A stretch of 64,000 bases of DNA from Halioglobus japonicus (GTDB lineage Bacteria > Pseudomonadota > Gammaproteobacteria > Pseudomonadales > Halieaceae): assembly GCF_001983995.1 (NCBI RefSeq), contig NZ_CP019450.1, positions 2,170,001 to 2,234,000 on the forward strand. Direction: 5' to 3'. Positions 29,086 through 38,393 of the stretch are shown here, piece by piece (the first letter of the stretch is position 1; every line of letters begins with the position of its first letter). The position numbers were made by a program, and so were the translations under genes. The notes under the pieces are model-generated. The model saw only the letters and a program-made list of their open reading frames with translations, did no database searches and was not told the DNA's origin.

Positions 29086-30528
29086 ATGACTGCCGCACAA
29101 GAGAATATCGACAACCCCACCGCTGCGATGCTGCGCGAGCATTTTGACCTCCAGCGCCAACATTACCTGGATGCCCCCAATCCCAGTTACGACGAGCGCA
29201 AGCAAGACCTGCAAAACCTCAAGCGCATGATTTCCGAGAACGCAGAGGCGATTATTGCCGCCATCAGCTCTGACTACGGTAATCGCTCCCGCCATGAATC
29301 CCAGTTTGCCGAGATCATTTCAGTGACCGACGGTATCCAGGATGTCGTCAAACACCTCAAAAAGTGGATGAAGGTCCAGAAACGCCACGTGGACCTGCAG
29401 ATGTTTCCCGGTGGCAAAAACCGCGTGATTCCCCAGCCGTTGGGCGTGGTTGGCATGATCGTGCCCTGGAATTTTCCAATTAACCTGAGTTTTATGCCCC
29501 TGGCCGCGGCATTTGCTGCCGGCAACCGCGCCATGGTCAAAATGTCCGAAAACAGCATTCACCTGACGCGCCTGCTGATGGATATTTCGCCCAGGTACTT
29601 TCCCCTTGAAAAGCTGCGCTTTTTTGAGGAAACCGGCGGCGTGGGGATCGAGTTCTCTAAGATTTCCTTCGACCTGATTATCTTCACCGGATCCGGGCAG
29701 ACAGGTAAGTCCGTCATGGCTTCGGCGGCGCAAAACCTGACGCCGGTGGTCTTGGAACTGGGCGGCAAGGCGCCTGCGGTTATCGACCGTGATTACGACC
29801 TTGAAAAGGCGGTCGGCCGGATCATGTTCGTGAAGCAGTTCAATGCGGGCCAGATCTGCACCAACGTAGACTACGTTTTCGTGCACGAAAGTCAGCGCGA
29901 TGAATTCGTGAAGTTGGCCAGCGCTTATGCCGCCAAACATTGCCCGGATATCGAACACACCGACTACACCTCACTGATTGATGATCGCGCCATGGCGCGC
30001 ATCACGGATACGCTGGAAGACGCCCGTGAAAAAGGCGCGACCATCGTCAATTTGTGCGGTGACCAGCCGGCTAACCCTGCCACGCGCAAGTTCCCGATGA
30101 CGGCCGTCATGGATACCACGCCGGACATGACCATCCGCAACCGGGAGACCTTTGGACCGCTGTTGATGGTGATGACGTACAAGGAACATCAGGAGGTCGT
30201 GGACTACGTGAACAGCCACGACCGTCCGCTGGCCCTGTATCCCTTTACCAACGATCGCAAACTGCAGGACATGTACATCGAACGGGTGATGTCTGGCGGT
30301 GTGACCGTCAACGATGCCCTGTTCCATGTTGCCCAGCATGACATTCCCTTCGGTGGAGTCGGGCCCAGTGGTATGGGGCACTACCACGGACGCGAGGGCT
30401 TCGAGACGTTCTCCAAGATGCGCCCAGTGTTCTATCAGGCGGGTTTCTCTGCGATGCAGTACCTGCGCCCACCCTATGGCAAGTTCGCCACCCGGGTGTT
30501 CGACTTCCTGATGAAATTCAAAGGCTGA
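29086..30528 (+). CDS. Aldehyde dehydrogenase (coniferyl-aldehyde dehydrogenase type)
   Basis: 480 aa NAD(P)-dependent aldehyde dehydrogenase. Catalytic Cys lies in FNAGQICTNVDYVFV and the general-base Glu in VVLELGGKAPAVI. The N-terminal half has GMIVPWNFPINLSF, the cofactor motif GSGQTGKSVMA follows, and the C-terminus is SGMGHYHGREGFETFSK. The sequence resembles the CalB group, but the in vivo aldehyde is not known. It is single-gene, ended by the hairpin directly downstream. Confidence 0.9.
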   Translation: MTAAQENIDNPTAAMLREHFDLQRQHYLDAPNPSYDERKQDLQNLKRMISENAEAIIAAISSDYGNRSRHESQFAEIISVTDGIQDVVKHLKKWMKVQKRHVDLQMFPGGKNRVIPQPLGVVGMIVPWNFPINLSFMPLAAAFAAGNRAMVKMSENSIHLTRLLMDISPRYFPLEKLRFFEETGGVGIEFSKISFDLIIFTGSGQTGKSVMASAAQNLTPVVLELGGKAPAVIDRDYDLEKAVGRIMFVKQFNAGQICTNVDYVFVHESQRDEFVKLASAYAAKHCPDIEHTDYTSLIDDRAMARITDTLEDAREKGATIVNLCGDQPANPATRKFPMTAVMDTTPDMTIRNRETFGPLLMVMTYKEHQEVVDYVNSHDRPLALYPFTNDRKLQDMYIERVMSGGVTVNDALFHVAQHDIPFGGVGPSGMGHYHGREGFETFSKMRPVFYQAGFSAMQYLRPPYGKFATRVFDFLMKFKG

Positions 30529-30551
30529 CCAGACCGATGTAGTGATTTGCA

Positions 30552-30579
30552 AAGCCCGCTCCATGAGCGGGCTTTTTTC
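30552..30579 (+). terminator. Rho-independent terminator after aldehyde dehydrogenase
   Basis: Perfect 8-bp stem AGCCCGCT/AGCGGGCT with loop CCATG followed by six T residues. It starts about 25 bases past the aldehyde dehydrogenase stop and lies just before the end of the convergent DUF2189 gene. Confidence 0.88.
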
Positions 30580-30582
30580 GTT

Positions 30583-31347
30583 TCAGGCCTCGCTGACAAT
30601 ATCGCGGTAGGCAAACCAGGTAGCGTGCCCGAGCAGGGGCACAACGAACACCATACCCAGCAGACGAGTGCCGAAGCCAAAGGCTACCAGGGCAATGATT
30701 AGCCCTGCCCAGACCAGCATGGCGGGGAAGTCCCGCAGTGCCACTTTCAGGCTCATGCGCATAGCGGTACCGGCGTCGACATGGCGATCGATAATCATAG
30801 GTACGCTGACCACTGAAAGCAGAAAGACGCCGGTAGCAAGCACTATAAAGGTCGCGGTATAGGTGGTTGTTTGCAACGGCGTGAGATGGCGTGCCACGTC
30901 GCCCCAGACAGTCGTCTCGATGGCAGGCGCAATCTGTCCCGTGCCGTTATAAAGAAACAGCGCGGCAAGTGCGAAGCCTCCCAGCGATACAAATACCAGC
31001 ACCTGGGCAAACATCATCAGGCTGGCGCGATTGCGTGAGAGTGGCGCCAGTGAGCCACTGAAATCGCAGGGCTCGCCGTGATCCCTGCAGCGGCTTAACT
31101 CGCAAATGCCCGCGGTAATCACCGGGCCGATAACGAGAAATGCGCAGATCGCCGCTGCGATGTATAAAGGGTGTTGTTCGTAGGCGAGAATCAGGCTGCC
31201 CAGCATGGCAACGAGAGCGCCGTGGGCGAGGCTGGCGGGCCAGCTGTGGATAAGAGAATCCCAGCCCTCCATCAGCCACACGAAGGGACGAGTAGCGGGT
31301 ACGTGATGTACAGGGAACATCTCGGCAGATTCATGAACGCGGCTCAT
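30583..31347 (-). CDS. DUF2189 integral membrane protein
   Basis: 254 aa with about six transmembrane helices (LAHGALVAMLGSLILAY, YIAAAICAFLVIGPVI, LVFVSLGGFALAALFLY, TATFIVLATGVFLLSVV and others). The N-terminal motif RPFVWLMEGWDSLIHSW and LSRCRDHGEP match DUF2189. A GGAGG ribosome site precedes ATG 31347. The function is unknown. Confidence 0.82.
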   Translation of the reverse strand: MSRVHESAEMFPVHHVPATRPFVWLMEGWDSLIHSWPASLAHGALVAMLGSLILAYEQHPLYIAAAICAFLVIGPVITAGICELSRCRDHGEPCDFSGSLAPLSRNRASLMMFAQVLVFVSLGGFALAALFLYNGTGQIAPAIETTVWGDVARHLTPLQTTTYTATFIVLATGVFLLSVVSVPMIIDRHVDAGTAMRMSLKVALRDFPAMLVWAGLIIALVAFGFGTRLLGMVFVVPLLGHATWFAYRDIVSEA

Positions 31348-31498
31348 GGCGGTTCCTCCCTCTCCTGAGAATTATAGATGTCGGCCCGTACTCCGCTAGA
31401 ACGAAAGCGCCTGTCGCTTGCTTCCACTATGGTCGAATGGTAATAAGCCAGCAGATGAAGATAGGCGGTCTGCGCGTATCAACCCCGGGAGTGACAAC

Positions 31499-33355
31499 AT
31501 GGATAATCTGGACAGGTGGCGTGAGGCCGCACAAGCGGTCCATTGGTTCAAGACGCCGCAACAGGTGCTGGATGATAGCGAGCCGCCGTTTTATCGCTGG
31601 TTTCCCGATGGTCAGACCAACGCCTGTTACAACGCCCTGGATGTGCATGTGGCCGAGGGCAGGGGCGAGCAGACGGCCCTGATCTACGATAGCCCGGTGA
31701 CCGATACCTGCCGCCGTTACACTTACACGCAGTTACTGGATCAAGTGGCGCGCTTTGCCGGCGTGCTGGCCGACCACGGTGTAGGCCGTGGTGACAGGGT
31801 TATCGTGTATATGCCTATGGTGCCCGAGGCGCTGATTGCCATGCTGGCCTGTGCCCGGTTGGGGGCGGTTCACTCTGTCGTTTTTGGCGGTTTCGCCAGC
31901 AATGAACTGGCAGTGCGCATTGACGATGCTACGCCAAAACTGATTGTGTCCGCCTCCTGTGGCGTCGAACCCAATCGCATCGTGGCCTACAAACCGCTGC
32001 TCGACGCTGCCATCGAGCTTGCCCAGCACAAGCCAGATAACTGCGTTATTTTGCAGCGGCCGATGCAGCCGGCCGAGTTGATCGCCGGCCGTGATGTGGA
32101 CTGGACGCAGGCAATGGCAGACGCGAGAGCCGTACCCTGCACACCGGTGGCAGCGAACGATCCCTTGTACGTTCTTTACACGTCAGGCACGACAGGGCAG
32201 CCCAAAGGGGTTGTGCGCGATACGGGCGGCTCTATCGTCGCCCTGAAATGGAGCATGAAAGCCATTTACGACGTCGAGCCCGGCGACGTGTACTGGGCTG
32301 CTTCGGATGTGGGATGGGTGGTGGGCCATTCCTATATTGTGTACGGGCCGTTGTTTAGCGGCTGCGCCACGGTGATCTACGAAGGTAAGCCGGTAGGTAC
32401 CCCGGATCCTGGAGCTTTCTGGCGCGTCATCGAAGACTATCAGGTCAAGGTGCTATTCACGGCACCTACAGCCTTTCGCGCCATCAAGAAAGAGGACCCG
32501 GCCGGCAAATATCTCCAGCAATACAATGTGTCGAGTCTGCGCTCGCTGTTTCTGGCCGGCGAACGCTGTGATCCGAGCACCCTGGCCTGGGCGCAGCAGC
32601 AACTTAAGGTGCCCGTTATCGACCATTGGTGGCAGACTGAAACCGGTTGGCCGATTTGTGCCAACTGCCTGGGCATTGAAGCGCTGCCCATAGTGCCGGG
32701 ATCGCCCGCAAGGCCAGTGCCTGGCTATTACGTGCAGGTACTGGATGGCAATGGCGAGCAGGTTTCCGCAGGCGAAATAGGCGCGCTGGTCGTCAAGTCG
32801 CCGCTGCCTCCGGGTACGTTCACAACACTCTGGCAGGCTGAAGAGCGTTACCAAAGTGCGTACTTCGCGCGCTATCCGGGCTATTATGAAACCGGTGATG
32901 CTGGCTATATCGACGCCAACGGCTATGTGTTTGTTATGGCGCGTACCGACGATGTGATCAATGTTGCCGGGCATCGGCTGTCAACAGGCGCGATGGAAGA
33001 GGTGCTGGCGGAGCATCCGGATGTGGCCGAGTGCGCGGTGGTAGGGGTTGCCGACCCTATGAAGGGACAGTTACCCCTGGGATTACTGGTGCTTAATGCA
33101 GGCGCAGAGCGCGCTACCGCTGATGTGGTGAGGGAAAGTCTGCAGTTGGTGCGCGATAAAATTGGCCCCGTGGCCGCTTTCAAATTGTGTACGGTCGTCG
33201 AGCGCCTGCCCAAGACCCGCTCGGGTAAAATCCTGCGCGGTACCATGCGCAGCATCGCCGATGGCGAGCCCTGGAAAATGCCCGCTACCATCGATGATCC
33301 CGTCATTCTCGACGAGATCACCGAGGCACTGCGGACACTGGGCTATGCAGCCTGA
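31499..33355 (+). CDS. prpE: Propionyl-CoA synthetase-like AMP-forming ligase
   Basis: 618 aa acyl-CoA synthetase that makes propionyl-CoA (or acetyl-CoA) from the free acid. The start is ATG 31499 (MDNLDRW). Motifs are YTSGTTGQPKGVVRDTGG, WWQTETGWPIC, YYETGDAGYID and the acetylatable Lys site TRSGKILRGTM. The lack of the longer N-terminus of Acs and the VRDTGG loop favour PrpE. There is no prp cluster beside it. The link to the C3-CoA chemistry suggested at 61-64 kb is only speculative. Confidence 0.88.
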   Translation: MDNLDRWREAAQAVHWFKTPQQVLDDSEPPFYRWFPDGQTNACYNALDVHVAEGRGEQTALIYDSPVTDTCRRYTYTQLLDQVARFAGVLADHGVGRGDRVIVYMPMVPEALIAMLACARLGAVHSVVFGGFASNELAVRIDDATPKLIVSASCGVEPNRIVAYKPLLDAAIELAQHKPDNCVILQRPMQPAELIAGRDVDWTQAMADARAVPCTPVAANDPLYVLYTSGTTGQPKGVVRDTGGSIVALKWSMKAIYDVEPGDVYWAASDVGWVVGHSYIVYGPLFSGCATVIYEGKPVGTPDPGAFWRVIEDYQVKVLFTAPTAFRAIKKEDPAGKYLQQYNVSSLRSLFLAGERCDPSTLAWAQQQLKVPVIDHWWQTETGWPICANCLGIEALPIVPGSPARPVPGYYVQVLDGNGEQVSAGEIGALVVKSPLPPGTFTTLWQAEERYQSAYFARYPGYYETGDAGYIDANGYVFVMARTDDVINVAGHRLSTGAMEEVLAEHPDVAECAVVGVADPMKGQLPLGLLVLNAGAERATADVVRESLQLVRDKIGPVAAFKLCTVVERLPKTRSGKILRGTMRSIADGEPWKMPATIDDPVILDEITEALRTLGYAA

Positions 33356-33371
33356 CTCGTGGCGAAAGCGT

Positions 33372-34253
33372 CTAGCGACAATCCCGCTGCAGCCACTTGA
33401 GAAGCAGACCGGTGAGCTGCAGGCGGTTCTCTGAGAAAGAGTGGTCACCGGGAATCAGGTGCGACTCTACTTTGAAACCAGGCAGTTTCTGGTAGGCCTC
33501 AATCACCGGCAGTGTCATGCTTTGCGCCGGTGTGACATCATCTTGCTCTCCCACGACGAATAACACTGATTTGTTTTTCAGGCCTGGGCCAAAGGCACGG
33601 GTATCCAGCGCCTGCAGGGGCGCTCCACGCAGTTGCTCGAGCAACTGTGCTCCGCCAAAGTTATTGAGCATGAACAGGCTGTCAGCGTAGGCGGTCAGGC
33701 GCAGGGCGTTATCGTCTTCTACGGCCATGCCGAGTTGCCAGAGCCCGGGGTTTGCCGGTGCCATGGCCCCTACACAGCGCAAGTCTTCGATCTGACTGCC
33801 CGCGGCAAGCGCGGTGTAGCCGCCAAGGGAGTGGCCTAATAGCGAGATCTTGCCCGGATCTACCCGCAACGCGCTGGCCTGTTGCGGTTGCCGCAAATAG
33901 TCGACAACGGCAGCGGTGTCGTCATCGAGGGTCAGAATGGAGTAGTCGCCCTCAGCACCCCAGGCACCGCGATAGTGAAAGAACAGGGTGTTAAAGCCCT
34001 GCCGGCGAAGCTCCTGGGCGATATCGAGATTTTTTTCGTTGCCTGGGAAGCCATGCAGCATCAGCACCGTGGGGTGCGGTCCGGGGCCGTTGGCCAGATA
34101 AATATGGCCTGGCAGGCGGTTGCCGTCGCTTTCAATGGCCAGCTCGACGATGGCGGGCGGGAACTCGGGATTGGGGGTGGGGTCGTCTGCAGCCGTCACT
34201 GACAGTGCGACCAGATATGCCAATGAACTGATAAGCCAGGGCATTGCTTTCAT
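33372..34253 (-). CDS. Exported alpha/beta hydrolase
   Basis: 293 aa with a signal peptide (MPWLISSLAYLVALSVTAA). The nucleophile elbow GHSLGGYTA, the oxyanion-region LMLHGFPGNEKN and the late GDHSFSENR give the catalytic Ser and His; the acid is probably in VGEQDDVTP. It is a dienelactone-hydrolase/peptidase-like family and the substrate is unknown. An AGGAG site precedes the ATG. It converges with the prpE-like gene. Confidence 0.85.
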   Translation of the reverse strand: MKAMPWLISSLAYLVALSVTAADDPTPNPEFPPAIVELAIESDGNRLPGHIYLANGPGPHPTVLMLHGFPGNEKNLDIAQELRRQGFNTLFFHYRGAWGAEGDYSILTLDDDTAAVVDYLRQPQQASALRVDPGKISLLGHSLGGYTALAAGSQIEDLRCVGAMAPANPGLWQLGMAVEDDNALRLTAYADSLFMLNNFGGAQLLEQLRGAPLQALDTRAFGPGLKNKSVLFVVGEQDDVTPAQSMTLPVIEAYQKLPGFKVESHLIPGDHSFSENRLQLTGLLLKWLQRDCR

Positions 34254-34426
34254 TGTTATCTCCTGTGGGTGGCGAGGTTATTCTGGGAGCGCTGTCTGGT
34301 TCTGTCTACTGGTTTATTGTTCATATCGCGCGCGCGAGCGCTGATCCGTGGCACAATGTCTTGCGTAGGAAAACTCGTTCTGCTCAAATGCAAAGCGCGA
34401 CAACAATTATAATAAGGAGATCCAGG

Positions 34427-35584
34427 GTGCTACGCCTCAATCGTCTTTTTTTGCTCAGCCTGCTGGCGCTGGTAACGGCTGCCTGTTCCGATTCAGATTC
34501 CAGTGACAGACCGCCAGTACCGCCGCCTGAACCAGTGCAGCCGGCGTTTGACTTTGCCGCAGTGGATGAACGTATGCAGCAGTTCGTGGATGAGGCTGCA
34601 GATTTTGATGGCGTTTCCTACATTCTGGTAGACGCCCAGTGGGGCGTTATCCACAAACAGGCTTTCGGTGATCACACTGAGGACCTCGTCACCCAGCTGG
34701 CTTCCGGTAGTAAAGTGCCCGCCGTAACGCTGCTCATGGCCATCGATGGCGATGAAAGCCTGAACTTCTCTGTGTCGGATCCCATTGGTCAATATCTGCC
34801 CTGGGATGGCCTGTTCGCCGATCGTACGACGGAGCAGCTGCTCAGTAACACCTCGGGCATGGTGGGCCTTACGGATATTCTGGCAGACACCGTGACTTAC
34901 TGGCCGCTTGCCTGCCAGTTCTTCCCTGAAGGAACACTGCAGGCCTGTGCCGAGACACTCTATGTAACCGATGTCCCGGGTATCGTACCTGCCGGCACGG
35001 AATACAATTATGGTGGCAGCCAGTGGCAACTGGCAGGCGCTGTGGCAGAGATTGCGACCAACTCCAGTTGGTCGCAGGCCTTCGATGCCTATATTGCCCA
35101 GCCCTGTGAGTTGGAGGTTATGCAGTTCGGCAATCCGTGGAGTAACTTTGAAAGCTTCGACGGCAACCCCGACAGCCTGCAGGGCAAGGACAATCCCAAT
35201 ATTGAAGGCGGGGCGATCAGTGACCTCGACGATTACGCGAAAATGCTGATGCTGCATCTCAATGACGGCATGTGTGGCGGCAACCAGGTGCTGGCACCCG
35301 GCGCTACCGCTTTTATGCGTGAAGATCGTGGCGGCGAATTCGGCACGCCCTATGGCATGGGCTGGTTTATCTCAGTGCCCGAAGATGGTTCGGAACCCAC
35401 ACTGTTCACAGATCCCGGCCTGTTTGGCCACACCGCCTGGGTCGACATTGAGCGCGGTATTGGTGGCTTTGTGGCGGTCGATACCTATGCGCTGGGTACC
35501 TCTGGCCCGGTCAGGGAACTGGTGGACGGTGAGATCATAGAGATGATCGCGGCAGAGGTTGACCGCGCTCGAGCCGAGCAATAA
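34427..35584 (+). CDS. Serine hydrolase, beta-lactamase (class C) family lipoprotein
   Basis: 385 aa from GTG 34427, chosen because AAGGAG sits 7 bases upstream and the start gives a clean lipoprotein signal (LLSLLALVTAACS). The SxxK catalytic motif is SGSKVPAV. The second motif is likely YNYGGSQW (Tyr-x-Asn type), and a late GLFGHTAW replaces the KTG box. Such proteins are esterases or peptidases more often than antibiotic-degrading enzymes. An earlier in-frame ATG at 34244 would add an unlikely 61 residues. Confidence 0.82.
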   Translation: MLRLNRLFLLSLLALVTAACSDSDSSDRPPVPPPEPVQPAFDFAAVDERMQQFVDEAADFDGVSYILVDAQWGVIHKQAFGDHTEDLVTQLASGSKVPAVTLLMAIDGDESLNFSVSDPIGQYLPWDGLFADRTTEQLLSNTSGMVGLTDILADTVTYWPLACQFFPEGTLQACAETLYVTDVPGIVPAGTEYNYGGSQWQLAGAVAEIATNSSWSQAFDAYIAQPCELEVMQFGNPWSNFESFDGNPDSLQGKDNPNIEGGAISDLDDYAKMLMLHLNDGMCGGNQVLAPGATAFMREDRGGEFGTPYGMGWFISVPEDGSEPTLFTDPGLFGHTAWVDIERGIGGFVAVDTYALGTSGPVRELVDGEIIEMIAAEVDRARAEQ

Positions 35585-35600
35585 TTGACCCCAACCAGGG

Positions 35601-36101
35601 TTAGTCGCCAGCGAGCGACACCTGGTTATTGCCTTTCTCTGAGGCACTGCTGAGCGCGCTCTGGGCGCGCTCTATATCTTCCTCGATCGCTTCTTCGCTC
35701 ACCCACTGGGCAACCCCGGCGGAGATCGTAATGCGTAAGGTGGCGTCGTCATAACTGAAGCGTGTCGCTTCGACAACTTCGCGAAACCGCTCTGCCTGAA
35801 TCTCACCGCTTTCCTCATCCGAATCCGGCAGGACGGCCAGAAAGGTGCCATCTCCGCGATAGCTGGCAACATCCTCCGTGCGCAAATCCTCGGCGAGTAG
35901 CGCGGCTATGTCGGCGACCACGCTGTTAGCACAGCCCTGGCCATAGGTGTTATCGAGTTGTGCCCACTCATCTACGGCAAACAGTGAGATACAGAGTGTG
36001 GTATCACAGCGCAGCGCACGGCTTATTTCAGCATTGACTCTGTGCTCGAGGCAGTGACCCGTCAGCAGAAACGGGTGAAGTCTGAAGTGTGAACGAGACA
36101 T
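35601..36101 (-). CDS. Degenerate GGDEF-domain protein
   Basis: 166 aa consisting of little more than one GGDEF fold: LCISLFAVDEWAQLDNTYG, then YRGDGTFLAVLP where an active cyclase would have GGDEF, and ITISAGVAQW. The signature is RGDGT, lacking the metal-binding Glu, so it should not make c-di-GMP. It could bind nucleotide or act as a regulatory partner. There is no transmembrane or receiver domain. The stop lies 16 bases from the serine hydrolase stop (convergent). Confidence 0.75.
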   Translation of the reverse strand: MSRSHFRLHPFLLTGHCLEHRVNAEISRALRCDTTLCISLFAVDEWAQLDNTYGQGCANSVVADIAALLAEDLRTEDVASYRGDGTFLAVLPDSDEESGEIQAERFREVVEATRFSYDDATLRITISAGVAQWVSEEAIEEDIERAQSALSSASEKGNNQVSLAGD

Positions 36102-36225
36102 GGGGTTGCGATTCGCGGCCTATGGTTTCTGGAATGTCTGAACGGGTCCTGTCATCACTCCTTAAAGTAGACGCTTCGCCCCCAGAATTCTACTCGGCTG
36201 TTGCCTGGTAACTGCAGCAGCGTCG

Positions 36226-37074
36226 TTATTCAACCAGGCGGGTGCCGCCGTCCTCAAATACGATCTTGCGCTGTTTGTAGAGACCGCCCAGCGCCTGTTT
36301 GAATACTTTCTTACTGACTTTAAACGTCGCGTAAATGTCCTGTGGCGGGCTCTTGTCGCTCAGCGCGAGAAAGCCATCATTCGCCTGCAGCGCGGCCATG
36401 ATCTGTTCGCCGACGCCGGCCATTTTGCCCTGGCTGAAACCGGGCTGGCTCAAGGTGAGATCGATCCGGCCGTCAGGGCGCACCCGCTTGATATACGCGT
36501 TTAAAACCTGCCCCTTGCGCACCCGTTGATAAAGTTCGTTGGCGTAGAGCAAACCCCAGAACTGGTGCTCAATAATGGCTTTGAAACCCATTTCGGTCTT
36601 GTCGGCGATCATGATGCTGACCGCCTGGCCAGTCTTGAATTCACGGGCTTCATCCTCAACCCAGTGATCAATGCGGTTGGAGCCTGCCAGACGGCCCTCG
36701 TTGTCCAAATAGAGATAAACGAGTGCGTGGCGCCCCTTAGACAGTTTGCTGGGTTGTTCCGCAAAGGGGATAAACAGGTCCTTACTCATGCCCCAATCAG
36801 CGAATGCCCCGAGATGATTGGCCTCGACGATTTCCAGCCAGGCAATTTCTCCCACCTGGGCAGCGGGCTTGCGGGTGGTGGGGACCGGGTCGCCCAATGA
36901 ATCGAGAAACACAAACACTTCAAGCGAGTCGCCCGGCGCCAGGCCAGCGGGACTCTGGCGACGTGACAGCAACAGGCGGTCCGCGTCCAGACCGTCTAGA
37001 ATCACGCCATGCTCGCCGGTCTCCAGGACCTCGAGCACATTGTAACGACCGATATTCAGTGTCTTGTTGTTCAC
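36226..37074 (-). CDS. CvfB-like S1-domain RNA-binding protein
   Basis: 282 aa from GTG 37074, preceded by a GAGG ribosome site 5 bases upstream. The longer reading from 37149 would overlap the isomerase gene and has no support. It is composed of several S1-like OB domains (GRYNVLEVLETGEHGVILDG, GAFADWGMSKDLFIPF, FWGLLYANELYQRVRKGQ, AYIKRVRPDGRIDLTL) and a C-terminal winged helix. Family members bind RNA and affect virulence-gene expression in Gram-positives; the role here is unknown. Confidence 0.85.
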   Translation of the reverse strand: MNNKTLNIGRYNVLEVLETGEHGVILDGLDADRLLLSRRQSPAGLAPGDSLEVFVFLDSLGDPVPTTRKPAAQVGEIAWLEIVEANHLGAFADWGMSKDLFIPFAEQPSKLSKGRHALVYLYLDNEGRLAGSNRIDHWVEDEAREFKTGQAVSIMIADKTEMGFKAIIEHQFWGLLYANELYQRVRKGQVLNAYIKRVRPDGRIDLTLSQPGFSQGKMAGVGEQIMAALQANDGFLALSDKSPPQDIYATFKVSKKVFKQALGGLYKQRKIVFEDGGTRLVE

Positions 37075-37081
37075 AGTAACC

Positions 37082-38317
37082 TCACGGGGCGGTGACGGTG
37101 GCTGATTCAAGAATGACCCCACGCGCAGGCACGTCACGGCCGATGCCATTCACCGAGGTTGTGCGCTCGCCGGCAATGCCGTCCACTACTGCCATGCCGC
37201 TGATCACCCGGGCGAACACCGCATAGCCATCCGGATTATTGGCAGATCCATAGTCGAGGAAGGTATTGTCCACCTGATTAATGAAAAACTGGCTGGTGGC
37301 GCTGTTCGGGTCGCTGGTGCGCGCCATGGCCAGGGTGCCGCGTGTGTTGGAGAGCCCGTTGCTCGCTTCGTTGAGAATGGCAGGGCCCGGTTCCTTGGCT
37401 TCCCATTGCACACGGTCTAATACGTCCAGGCCCAGATAGGCGATCCAGCCCATCTGGATCATGAAATTGTTAATGGCCCGGTGGACCAGGGTCTGGTCGT
37501 AAAAGCCGGTGTTCACGTAGTGCAGGAAATTTGCCGCGGTGATGGGGGCTTCCCAGTTCAATGTTTCCAATGCCACCGTTCCGGTATCGAAGACCAGCGA
37601 CACCTGGGTGCGATCAAACAGCGCCGCGGCATGTGTTGCCAGGGTGTCTTCCGGCTGACCGGCACGAATACCGTTGGCCAGCGCGTCCAGGCCAGCCAGG
37701 TCGCCGTGAAATTTATCGGTGTCCAGGTTGCGGTGAAAACGCAGTACGTCGCTGTAGTCGATCGTGCCATTCTGGTCGACATCACCCACGACCAGCGTCG
37801 CCGCTGCATCCAGTTGGGTGAGAATTTCTTCGGATTGCAGCGCATCAAATCCGGCATTGCGTACTTGCAGGTACAGGGCGTGGGTGAGGGCGGAAACCTT
37901 GAGGTTGCCTTCCAGAATACGCTCGCCGGAGACAATCGCGTGCCAGCTGCCCTGTACGGCCTCCGGGCTTTCGCTCAACCCTTGCTGTTGCAGCTGTGGG
38001 TCGTAGTCGACCCCGCCGGCCGCCGTGACGAGGTAGAGCGTGTCGGGGTCGATGTTTTCCAGCGCGGGCTGAGCGACGCCAACAGACAGCAGCTTGGCAA
38101 AATCGCTGACGTTCGCCCAGGTTTCCTCGCCCCATTGCTCGCGCAGGGTCGCCGCGTTCCAGGAGGTGGCTGTAGCCTGCACGTTACCAGGGAAGCGCAG
38201 GGGGGCAATGCTCAGCTCGGCATTGCCGACGCCGCCGTTGAGTTGAGTCTGAAAACAGCCGCTGAGGCACAGACAGACGAGGGCGGCCAGGAGGGTATGG
38301 CGAAGAGACACAGGCAA
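37082..38317 (-). CDS. Cyclophilin-type peptidyl-prolyl isomerase lipoprotein with dockerin-like loop
   Basis: 411 aa. Signal peptide and lipobox (CLCLSGC) come first, then an unassigned domain (residues about 25-185) and a Ca-binding EF-hand/dockerin-like loop DVDQNGTIDYSD near 190. The C-terminal cyclophilin domain shows NFLHYVNTGFYDQTLVHRAI, FMIQMG, TRGTLAMART and SQFFINQ. It probably assists folding in the periplasm or at the outer membrane. It directly precedes the CvfB-like gene, whose start is 8 bases after its stop. Confidence 0.85.
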   Translation of the reverse strand: MPVSLRHTLLAALVCLCLSGCFQTQLNGGVGNAELSIAPLRFPGNVQATATSWNAATLREQWGEETWANVSDFAKLLSVGVAQPALENIDPDTLYLVTAAGGVDYDPQLQQQGLSESPEAVQGSWHAIVSGERILEGNLKVSALTHALYLQVRNAGFDALQSEEILTQLDAAATLVVGDVDQNGTIDYSDVLRFHRNLDTDKFHGDLAGLDALANGIRAGQPEDTLATHAAALFDRTQVSLVFDTGTVALETLNWEAPITAANFLHYVNTGFYDQTLVHRAINNFMIQMGWIAYLGLDVLDRVQWEAKEPGPAILNEASNGLSNTRGTLAMARTSDPNSATSQFFINQVDNTFLDYGSANNPDGYAVFARVISGMAVVDGIAGERTTSVNGIGRDVPARGVILESATVTAP

Positions 38318-38393
38318 CGAATTCCGTTTTGGGATAGAACGCGTATTGTGAGCGTGTTAACGTCCCCCGGCAACCAGAGCTTTGGAGAACACA

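Noticed and set aside
33372..35584. Serine hydrolase and alpha/beta hydrolase as antibiotic resistance genes
   Set aside because: The class C-like protein lacks a clear KTG box and is a lipoprotein of the esterase/peptidase type; nothing points to resistance.
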